From positions 1 through 20,237 of the IMG/VR virus record IMGVR_UViG_3300021375_000214: 20,237 bases of DNA; one strand, 5' to 3'. Each line of letters opens with the position of its first letter. Positions within the stretch are counted from its first letter, which is position 1. The notes under the pieces are model-generated. The model saw only the letters and a list, made by a program, of their open reading frames with translations. It was not told where the DNA came from and did not search any database. A program made the position numbers and the translations under genes. Below are positions 14,786 to 20,237 of this stretch, piece by piece. The stretch comes from a virus.

Positions 14786-15134
14786 AACATCTCCACAAGG
14801 AGGTAAAAGAGGATGTTTATGTAAAGACAATACTTATAACTCTAAATGTTGTAATGGAGATTTACAAAATCAAGGTATAGGTAAAACAAGTGGAGAAACT
14901 CCTATAGGAGATGAGTATTATTACAAAGTACAAAGATGTGGTCATAGTATGCAAAAAGAAATACATTTACATAATCAACAATTAGTTGTAGGTAATGTGT
15001 ATTATTTAGAATTTGAAAATACTGGTCATAGCAACTGTTATACAGTATTAGAAGTTAAACCAAGTGGAGAACAACACGTAGATACTGCAACGCTTTATAA
15101 CGATTGTACAGCTTGTTTAACAGCACATCCATAA
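14751..15134 (+). CDS. Cys-rich conserved phage protein (127 aa)
   Basis: A 127-residue protein. The N-terminus is basic and Ser/Thr-rich (MYSRNQRPTKSRTSPQGGKR) and is encoded inside the 3' end of the protease gene in another frame. Cysteines lie at about 22, 24, 33, 34, 63, 96, 119 and 122, several with nearby histidines (CGHSMQKEIHLHN, CTACLTAH). The later part looks like a beta sandwich (YYYKVQRCG, VVGNVYYLEFENTG, CYTVLEV). This suggests a metal-stabilised or disulfide-stabilised small structural protein. I associate similar sequences with Bacteroidota phage head regions but know no function. It is followed by a hairpin terminator. Confidence 0.65.
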   Translation: MYSRNQRPTKSRTSPQGGKRGCLCKDNTYNSKCCNGDLQNQGIGKTSGETPIGDEYYYKVQRCGHSMQKEIHLHNQQLVVGNVYYLEFENTGHSNCYTVLEVKPSGEQHVDTATLYNDCTACLTAHP

Positions 15135-15168
15135 CGAATTTACAACACTAAATATAGTAATTCGTTTT
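15133..15168 (+). terminator. Hairpin terminator between the Cys-rich gene and the scaffold gene
   Basis: AACGAATTTAC at 15133-15143 pairs with GTAATTCGTT at 15157-15166, a 10-bp stem with one bulged T and a 13-base loop, followed by TTTT. It overlaps the stop codon of the upstream gene and directly precedes the element at 15163. Confidence 0.6.
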
Positions 15169-15177
15169 ATAAAAAAG
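15163..15177 (+). promoter_or_regulatory. Recurring late element CGTTTTATAAAAAAG
   Basis: Identical over 14 bases to the copy at 7212. It overlaps the right arm of a terminator and lies 37 bases upstream of the scaffold ATG at 15200. Terminator followed at once by this element repeats the arrangement at 7176-7226 and is compatible with a late promoter for the scaffold and capsid genes. Confidence 0.45.
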
Positions 15178-15199
15178 TAAATACTTAAAATTAATATAT

Positions 15200-15760
15200 A
15201 TGAACTCTAAAGAAACCCTTAACAAAGTTAAGACATTACTAGGTTTAGAAGTTCAGTTAGAGGAGAGAAAGTTGGAAAACGGAACTCGCTTTGAAGCTGA
15301 TTCTTTTGAAGCTGGTAAAGAAATCTTTATCATTACTGATGAAGATGAAAGAATTGCAGTACCAAAGGGAGAGTACCTTTTAGATGATGGCTTTACAGTT
15401 ATCGTTGAAGAAGATGGTATTATCTCTGAAGTTAAAGAAGCAGTTGAAGAAGTAGTAGAAGAAGTTGTAGAAGCACCAGTTGTGGAAGAAGTTGAAGCTG
15501 CTGAAGAAGCTGACGTACAAGACTGGAAAGGTATGGAAATAAGAATTAAAAATCTTGAAGATGCTATCGCTGATTTAAAATCACGTTTTAGCGAAAAAGA
15601 TGATTATAGTTCTGAAGAAACTGAAGTGGAATTATCTGCTGATGTAAAACCAATTAAACACAATCCAGAGTCTAAAGGAGAAGTAGAAATGAACCTTTAC
15701 GCTCAAAACAAACCAATGAGTACTCAAGATAGAGTATTTGCTAAATTATTTAAAAACTAA
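15200..15760 (+). CDS. Probable capsid scaffolding protein
   Basis: A 186-residue acidic protein immediately before the major capsid gene. The N-terminus (SKETLNKVKTLLGLEVQLEE) is a conserved-looking helix. Residues about 21-75 form a small beta domain (FEAGKEIFIITDEDERIAVP). A Glu/Val/Ala tract at about 77-104 and a coiled-coil segment (MEIRIKNLEDAIADLKSRF, about 111-129) follow. High charge, coiled coil, lack of catalytic motif, and location between protease and capsid fit a scaffold that drives procapsid assembly and is then cleaved by the XkdF-type protease. The C-terminus (MSTQDRVFAKLFKN) is basic, a common capsid-docking feature. Confidence 0.65.
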   Translation: MNSKETLNKVKTLLGLEVQLEERKLENGTRFEADSFEAGKEIFIITDEDERIAVPKGEYLLDDGFTVIVEEDGIISEVKEAVEEVVEEVVEAPVVEEVEAAEEADVQDWKGMEIRIKNLEDAIADLKSRFSEKDDYSSEETEVELSADVKPIKHNPESKGEVEMNLYAQNKPMSTQDRVFAKLFKN

Positions 15761-15778
15761 AAATTAAAAACCAAAATT

Positions 15779-16741
15779 ATGTCAAATAAGATAGACCTTG
15801 CGACTACAGTAAACATTACTTCAACTTATGCTGGAGAATTTGCTGGAAAGTACATTAGCGCTGCTTTATTAAGCGCTTCAACAATTGAAGACGGAGGCGT
15901 AGAAGTTATGCCAAACGTAAAATTTAAATCAGTTATTCAAAGAATTGAAACTGGTAGCTTAATCGCAGATGGAACTTGTGATTTTTCTGCTTCTTCAAAC
16001 GTAAACTTAACTGAAGTAGTTATTCAACCAGAAGAATTCCAAGTAAACTTACAATTATGTAAGTCTGACTTTATCAACACTTGGGAGTCAATCCAAATGG
16101 GATATTCTGCATTCAATCCAAACGGATTACCTACATCATTCGCTGATTATTTAGTAGGACACGTAGCATCTAAAGTTGCTGCTGCAAACGAAACTAATAT
16201 CTGGACTGGAAATTTAGGTGGAGCGCAAGCTGGAGAATACAACGGATTAGAAACTCTTGCTGCTGCTGATGCAACAGTATTAGATGTATCTTCGCCAGTT
16301 CCTTTAACTGCTGCTAACATCATTGATGAAATGCAAAGAGTTGTGGATTTAATTCCAAACGCACTTTACGGAAAAGAAGATTTAAAGTTATACGTATCTA
16401 ACAAAGCTGCTAAATTATACATTAGAGCTTTAGGTGGATTTGCTGTAGCTGCAACATCAAACGCTGGTTCTGATAACAAAGGTACTCAATGGTACGGAGG
16501 AGGAAGCTTATCATTTGGTGGTATTCCAATCTTTGTAGGTAGAGGAATGTCAGATGATACAATGATGGCTGCTCAATCTAGTAACCTTTTCTTTGCAACT
16601 GGATTACTTAACGATTACAACGAAGTAAGAGTAATTGATATGACTCCAATTGATGGAAGTCAAAACGTAAGACTTGTAATGAGATTTACTGCTGCTGCTG
16701 CAATAGGAGTAGGTGCTGACGTAGTTTACTACGCTGGATAA
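15779..16741 (+). CDS. Major capsid protein (HK97 fold likely)
   Basis: A 320-residue protein in the right place: after protease and scaffold, before the tail tube. It is Ala/Gly/Asn-rich and uses GCT, AAC and GGA codons more than the early genes, as expected for a highly expressed virion protein. Notable segments are an N-terminal stretch (MSNKIDLATTVNITSTYAGE), a central helix (NIIDEMQRVVDLIP near 181-194), GIPIFVGRG near 247-255, and the ending AAAIGVGADVVYYAG. The alternation of a long spine-type helix with P-domain strands is consistent with the HK97 fold, but this is inferred from length, order and sequence texture. No accessory domain is seen. Confidence 0.8.
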   Translation: MSNKIDLATTVNITSTYAGEFAGKYISAALLSASTIEDGGVEVMPNVKFKSVIQRIETGSLIADGTCDFSASSNVNLTEVVIQPEEFQVNLQLCKSDFINTWESIQMGYSAFNPNGLPTSFADYLVGHVASKVAAANETNIWTGNLGGAQAGEYNGLETLAAADATVLDVSSPVPLTAANIIDEMQRVVDLIPNALYGKEDLKLYVSNKAAKLYIRALGGFAVAATSNAGSDNKGTQWYGGGSLSFGGIPIFVGRGMSDDTMMAAQSSNLFFATGLLNDYNEVRVIDMTPIDGSQNVRLVMRFTAAAAIGVGADVVYYAG

Positions 16742-16752
16742 TTAAACTAAAT

Positions 16753-16777
16753 AAGGGGAGGGTAAAACCTCCCTTTA
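16753..16777 (+). terminator. Hairpin terminator after the major capsid gene
   Basis: AAGGGGAGG at 16753-16761 pairs with CCTCCCTTT at 16768-16776, nine pairs including one G-T wobble around a six-base loop, followed by an AT-rich stretch with a short T run. It lies 11 bases after the capsid stop and would favour high, separate capsid mRNA levels. Confidence 0.75.
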
Positions 16778-16804
16778 TATTATTAACTCAAAAAACTTAA
16801 ACAT

Positions 16805-17335
16805 ATGTCTTGTGATATTACTGCTGGAAGATTAGAGCCTTGTAAAGACTCGGTTGGAGGGATAATAGCAATCTACATCTCAAATTATACAAGTGGTTTA
16901 TTAGGAACTGCTACTTTTGGAACTGATGATGAGATTACTGCTTTTGCATCTCCTTTAACTTTTTACAAATACGACTTAAAAGGAGCTAACTCTTTCGAAC
17001 AAACAAACGAGAACTCAAGGGAAAATGGAACGTCATTCTGGACACAAACTGGAACGATAGTTTTAAAGAAACAAGACCTTGCTACTCGTAAAGAATTAAA
17101 ATTATTAAGTTATGGAAGACCTCAAGTAATCGTACAAGATTATAATGGGAATTACTTTTTAGCTGGAATTGAAAATGGATGTGAATGTGCTGTTAATACA
17201 GCTACTGGAGCAGCTATGGGAGATTTAAATGGCTATAACATAACATTTACTGGAACTGAAAAACAACCAGCATATTTTGTAGCTTCTTCAATTATTGGAG
17301 ATACAACTAATACTGTTGTAGTAGTAGGAACTTAA
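16805..17335 (+). CDS. Probable major tail tube protein
   Basis: A 176-residue beta-rich protein starting MSCDITAGRLEPCKDSVGGI. Later segments include FYKYDLKGANSFEQTNENSR, RPQVIVQDYNGNYFLAGIENG and GAAMGDLNGYNITFTGTEKQP. The CDITAGR-PCKDSVGG start and the YGRP...VQDYNGN-LAG pattern are ones I associate with tail tube (major tail) proteins of Bacteroidota phages. It is flanked by terminators on both sides, as expected for an abundant virion protein expressed alone. Placement between capsid and portal genes is unusual. Another abundant virion protein remains possible. Confidence 0.68.
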   Translation: MSCDITAGRLEPCKDSVGGIIAIYISNYTSGLLGTATFGTDDEITAFASPLTFYKYDLKGANSFEQTNENSRENGTSFWTQTGTIVLKKQDLATRKELKLLSYGRPQVIVQDYNGNYFLAGIENGCECAVNTATGAAMGDLNGYNITFTGTEKQPAYFVASSIIGDTTNTVVVVGT

Positions 17336-17358
17336 TTTTTATACATTTTTCTTAAATT

Positions 17359-17387
17359 AAGGGTATTCTAACGAGTACCCTTTTTTT
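17359..17387 (+). terminator. Rho-independent terminator after the tail tube gene
   Basis: AAGGGTATTC at 17359-17368 and GAGTACCCTT at 17373-17382 form a 10-bp stem with one G-T wobble and the loop TAAC, followed by seven T in a row (17381-17387). It is a textbook intrinsic terminator, 23 bases after the tail tube stop. Confidence 0.85.
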
Positions 17388-17412
17388 ATATAAAACACTT
17401 TTGCCCTTTTTT

Positions 17413-17427
17413 CGTTATTTAAAAAAG
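17413..17427 (+). promoter_or_regulatory. Recurring late element, variant CGTTATTTAAAAAAG
   Basis: Two mismatches from CGTTTTATAAAAAA at 7212 and 15163. It lies 21 bases before ATG 17434, matching the spacing at 7212 and 14149, and follows a strong terminator. A further partial copy, TATATAAAACACTT at 17386-17399, shares the TAAAA-CACTT end of the 7212 site. Confidence 0.4.
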
Positions 17428-17433
17428 CTTTTA

Positions 17434-17769
17434 ATGATAATACTAAATACTAATACAACTGCACAACAATTAAAGTTTATTCCTAGAGAATATTCTGCTG
17501 ATAGTGTTATTATTACAGACCAAGACACAAACACACCAGTAACATACTCTAGTTTAACATTTACTAAAAATAAATACTATTTAGAGGGTAATGTAACGTT
17601 TAGTCCAGCTTTAAAAGAAGGAACATTTTATACACTATCTGTTTTAAATGGAACAAGCGTAGTTTATAAAGACAATATATTTTGTACAGACCAAACTATT
17701 AGTACATATAGTATTAATAAAGATGTTTATACAGAACACGCAACAACTAACGAATACGTAGTAATATGA
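17434..17769 (+). CDS. Small structural-type hypothetical protein (111 aa)
   Basis: A 111-residue protein starting at ATG 17434 (MIILNTNTTAQQLKFIPREY...). An upstream in-frame TTG at 17401 is rejected because the extra residues (MPFFRYLKKLL) come from the terminator and leader region containing the late element. The sequence is strand-rich and Thr/Asn/Tyr-rich, with a repeated-turn pattern like a small immunoglobulin-type or beta-sandwich domain (TPVTYSSLTFTKNKYYLEG, TFYTLSVLNGTSVVYKDN). It overlaps the portal gene by four bases. A head or neck accessory protein is likely, without stronger evidence. Confidence 0.62.
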   Translation: MIILNTNTTAQQLKFIPREYSADSVIITDQDTNTPVTYSSLTFTKNKYYLEGNVTFSPALKEGTFYTLSVLNGTSVVYKDNIFCTDQTISTYSINKDVYTEHATTNEYVVI

Positions 17770-19577
17770 GCGAATTTTTCGTAACAAAACTTGCAGCCTA
17801 CACAGCTCCAGAAGTTGTAGAGTTAAAGAATAAAGATTGGGTACAGTATGGGGTAGATAACGACTACTTTAATTACATAATTGATGTAAACAACAACTCA
17901 ACGACTTGTAGAGCAATTACTATAGGTATTTCTAATATGATTTATGGTAAAGGTCTTGCAGCACACGATGCAGACAAAAGACCAGAGCAATATGCTCAAA
18001 TGATGTCATTATTTAAGAAGTCTGATTTAAGAAAATTCATAAATGACTACAAAGTATTAGGAATGGCTGCATTTCAGTTAGTTTATCAAGATGGTAGAGT
18101 AAAAGAAGTACATCACTTTCCAATGGAAACATTAAGAGCTGAAAAATGCAATGATGAAGGAGAAATAGAAGGATGGTACTACTCAAACAACTGGGGTAAC
18201 TTAAAACCAACAGAAAAACCAGAAAGAATACCAGCGTTTGGGTTTGGTAAAGCAAATGGCGTTGAAATGTACGTTTTAAAGCCTTATGAAGCTGGTAAGT
18301 ACTATTATAGTAGTCCAGATTGGTCTTCTGCGATGCCTTACGCTGTGTTAGAGGACGAAATAGGAGATTACCTTATAAATGATTGTATAAATGGATTTAG
18401 TGGCACTAAAGTGGTTAATTTTAACAACGGAGTACCAGACCAAGAAAAAATGCAATCAATAAAGAGCGATGTACTAAACAAACTAACTGGAAGCAGAGGA
18501 GAAAAAGTAATCGTTGCTTTTAATAACAACTCTGAATCTAAAACTACAATAGATGACATTCCTTTAAACGATGCACCAGCACATTATCAGTATTTAGCTG
18601 ATGAGTGCTTTAGAAAATTAATCGTTGGTCATAGGGTTACATCTCCAATGCTTCTAGGAATACGTGAAGGTAATGATGGACTAGGAAACAATGCAGAAGA
18701 AATAAAGAACGCTACACAACTATTTGACAACATAGTTATACAATGCTTTCAAGACCAAGTAATAGAGTGTATAGATGCAATCTTATCAGTTAATGATATA
18801 GCATTAGATTTATACTTTAAAACGCTTAAACCTCTTGACTTTAGTGATATTGACATAGTTAATGAAGAAATCATTGAAGAAGAAACTGGATATGAGTTAA
18901 GTAAGACTTGTTGCTCATCAGATTCAGAAGAAGAATTAACAGAAGAAGAATCAGAGAACATATTAGGTCATTTAGCAGAGAGTGGAGAACAAATGTCAGA
19001 AGAATATGTGTTTGTTGATGAAATAGACGAGGAAGAAGACATAGACAACGAAGATTGGGCAAATTACTTAATAAACGAAAAGAAAAGCACACTATCTAAA
19101 GTAAAAGGTCTGTTAGGTTTAAAAGATGAAATAGATTCCAAGAAAAAAGGAAGTTCTTTTAGTTATTTAGATTCTAAAAACGGATTATATAAAATAAGAT
19201 ACACTTACGCAATAGGTTCATCAAAAGCAAGTAGTTCTCAAAGAGACTTTTGTAGAAATATGATGAATATGGCAAATGCTGGTACTGTATGGACAATAGA
19301 GGACATAGACAGAGCAAGTAGAGAGGGTGTTAATAGAGAATTAGGGCATAAAGGTAGGTCTTACGACTTGTTTAAGTTCAAAGGTGGTATTTATTGTAGA
19401 CACAAATGGAAAAAGGTCTTATATAGGCTAGAAAGCAATACAGAGCCATCAGAGAATTTAGGAAACTATAAAAAGACAAGAACTATTCCTAAAAGTTATA
19501 TGAAAAACCCAAGAGGTTCTAAACAAGCTGGAATTGCGCCAGAGAATATGCCTAATAGAGGAGCATACCCTAAATAA
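17766..19577 (+). CDS. Portal protein with C-terminal Cys/His-containing domain
   Basis: A 603-residue protein. Residues about 1-365 are portal-like: GVDNDYFNYIIDV at 29-41, a stem-type helix region with DYKVLGMAAFQLVYQDG at 94-110, HHFPMETLRAEK at 116-127, and VTSPMLLGI at 291-299. It should form the dodecameric ring through which DNA passes. An acidic linker (about 366-430, many Glu/Asp) leads to an STLSKVKGLLGL helix (441-452) and a distinct basic domain at about 465-555 with RYTYAIG, QRDFCRNMMNMANAG, YDLFKFKGGIYCRHKWKK. That domain holds C496, C544 and H546 and looks separately folded. Standalone portals are often 400-500 residues, so this is an extended portal, perhaps fused to a head-morphogenesis function. 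Confidence 0.82.
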   Translation: MSEFFVTKLAAYTAPEVVELKNKDWVQYGVDNDYFNYIIDVNNNSTTCRAITIGISNMIYGKGLAAHDADKRPEQYAQMMSLFKKSDLRKFINDYKVLGMAAFQLVYQDGRVKEVHHFPMETLRAEKCNDEGEIEGWYYSNNWGNLKPTEKPERIPAFGFGKANGVEMYVLKPYEAGKYYYSSPDWSSAMPYAVLEDEIGDYLINDCINGFSGTKVVNFNNGVPDQEKMQSIKSDVLNKLTGSRGEKVIVAFNNNSESKTTIDDIPLNDAPAHYQYLADECFRKLIVGHRVTSPMLLGIREGNDGLGNNAEEIKNATQLFDNIVIQCFQDQVIECIDAILSVNDIALDLYFKTLKPLDFSDIDIVNEEIIEEETGYELSKTCCSSDSEEELTEEESENILGHLAESGEQMSEEYVFVDEIDEEEDIDNEDWANYLINEKKSTLSKVKGLLGLKDEIDSKKKGSSFSYLDSKNGLYKIRYTYAIGSSKASSSQRDFCRNMMNMANAGTVWTIEDIDRASREGVNRELGHKGRSYDLFKFKGGIYCRHKWKKVLYRLESNTEPSENLGNYKKTRTIPKSYMKNPRGSKQAGIAPENMPNRGAYPK

Positions 19578-19585
19578 GATAAGAA

Positions 19586-20101
19586 ATGGCAAAAGCATTA
19601 TTTATAACAACTAAAGACATTAAAAGGTATTCTGTACTTTCTGGTAATGTAGACCCAGACAAGTTTATCTATATGGTAGAGATTGCACAAGATACAGAGG
19701 TACAAAATTATTTAGGAACTAAACTTTTAGAAAAGATACAAGCATTAATTATAGCTGGAACTATAAACGACCCAGCTAACGCTGCTTATAAGACACTTTT
19801 AGAGACGTATGTGAAGCCTATGACTATTTATTGGGCATTAGTATGCTATATGCCTTTTGCTGCTTACACAGTAGCTAATGGTGGCGTATATAAACACACA
19901 TCAGAAAGTAGTGTAACAGTAGACAAAGATGAGGTTGATTATTTAGTAGAAAAATATAGAGACATAGCACAATTTTACACTAATAACTTTATAGACTTTA
20001 TGGTATATAATCAAAATACGTATCCAGAGTACAACGCAAATACTCAAGATGATACATATCCAGACACTTCTAACGCAGATTTTGGTGGATGGGTATTATA
20101 A
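19586..20101 (+). CDS. Head-tail connector protein
   Basis: A 171-residue protein with the start FITTKDIKRYSVLSGNVDPD and all-helical core (FIYMVEIAQDTEVQNYLGTKL). Later segments are PFAAYTVANGGVYKHTSES and DEVDYLVEKYRDIAQFY. This pattern, ending NADFGGWVL, matches what I remember as DUF6712-type proteins of Bacteroidota phages, equivalent to gp6-like connectors that extend the portal. It follows the portal by eight bases. Family identity is by memory, not a search. Confidence 0.72.
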   Translation: MAKALFITTKDIKRYSVLSGNVDPDKFIYMVEIAQDTEVQNYLGTKLLEKIQALIIAGTINDPANAAYKTLLETYVKPMTIYWALVCYMPFAAYTVANGGVYKHTSESSVTVDKDEVDYLVEKYRDIAQFYTNNFIDFMVYNQNTYPEYNANTQDDTYPDTSNADFGGWVL

Positions 20102-20202
20102 GATATAAACAAAAAAAAGAGAATATTGTAAAGTTAGTACAATATCTAAAAAAGAAATATGTGGACACAAACGAACACACTAGACATAGAAATAAATTAT
20201 AA
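20089..20202 (+). CDS. Small basic helical protein overlapping the connector gene (37 aa)
   Basis: A 37-residue frame from ATG 20089, inside the connector 3' end, to TAA 20200-20202. The product (MGIIRYKQKKENIVKLVQYL...) is very basic and helical and ends HTRHRNKL. A 13-base overlap with the connector and typical codon use support it. Small basic proteins at this point in other phage genomes are mostly of unknown role. Confidence 0.5.
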   Translation: MGIIRYKQKKENIVKLVQYLKKKYVDTNEHTRHRNKL

Positions 20203-20220
20203 CTATAAAACAAATAAGTA

Positions 20221-20237
20221 ATGGATACTGGAACATG
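20221..20237 (+). CDS. Possible start of the next gene (truncated by window edge)
   Basis: ATG at 20221 opens a frame reading MDTGT to the window end. A TAA just before it (20219-20221) ends a 20-codon frame that starts at 20159, and TAATG coupling is common here. Only five codons are visible, so this is a weak call. Confidence 0.3.

Noticed and set aside
17401-17433. TTG start giving an 11-residue extension to the gene at 17434
   Set aside because: The extension is encoded by a T-rich terminator/leader region containing the late element; the internal ATG at 17434 is a better start.
17421-17433. AAAAGCTTTT palindrome near 17423 as an operator
   Set aside because: Short AT-rich palindromes are expected by chance in this composition, and the palindrome is not repeated at the other late elements.
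20159-20221. A 20-codon frame starting ATG 20159 and coupled by TAATG to the next start
   Set aside because: Too short to judge as a gene and overlapping the 37-aa frame in another phase; coupling alone is not enough.
1-20237. tRNA genes, CRISPR arrays, insertion sequences, integrase, attachment sites
   Set aside because: I saw no cloverleaf-like sequence, regular repeats with spacers, transposase or recombinase motifs, or long direct repeats.
1-20237. Lysis genes (holin, endolysin)
   Set aside because: No lysozyme, amidase or peptidase motif is visible; the small membrane proteins at 6652 and 6765 could be considered as holins but their promoter context and lack of an adjacent endolysin argue against it.

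Overview
The window reads as a 20.2 kb piece of a tailed dsDNA bacteriophage (or prophage) infecting a Bacteroidota host, most likely a flavobacterium. The DNA is very AT-rich, every credible gene is on the + strand, genes overlap by a few bases, and Shine-Dalgarno sequences are weak or absent. Two host-type promoters resemble the Bacteroidota consensus (TTG-N19-TAnnTTTG). The structural proteins match families I associate with flavobacterial phages. No integrase, repressor or attachment site is visible, so lifestyle cannot be decided.

Bases 1-5113 hold a dense early/replication block: the end of an upstream gene, a sigma-like regulator, a Cys-rich conserved protein, a calcineurin-like phosphoesterase, two small proteins, a FEN/T5-type 5'-3' exonuclease, a MazG-like protein, a thymidylate-synthase-fold enzyme with dCMP hydroxymethylase signatures, a second MazG-type pyrophosphohydrolase, a PD-(D/E)XK-like nuclease, a small unknown and a protein with a DnaA domain IV-type DNA-binding region. 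The MazG-hydroxymethylase-MazG trio suggests the phage makes 5-hydroxymethyl-dCMP while lowering the dCTP pool, in the logic of T4 gp42/gp56.

Bases 5173-6581 carry the terminase subunits. Bases 6600-7211 form a small self-contained unit with a host-like promoter, three tiny genes (two single-span membrane proteins, one basic protein) and a strong hairpin terminator, the layout of a phage moron.

Bases 7232-14126 encode the tail: an assembly chaperone with a probable -1 frameshift in a run of nine T, neck/tail-completion proteins, two large tail proteins and a short tape measure. Bases 14168-20202 encode the head: XkdF-type prohead protease, Cys-rich protein, scaffold, HK97-fold major capsid protein, tail tube protein, a small structural protein, a portal with an extra C-terminal domain, a connector and a small basic protein. 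Tail genes lying before head genes is an unusual order. Hairpin terminators follow the moron, the Cys-rich gene, the capsid gene and the tail tube gene. A recurring CGTTTTATAAAAAA element precedes several late genes and could be a phage-specific late promoter read by the sigma-like protein.
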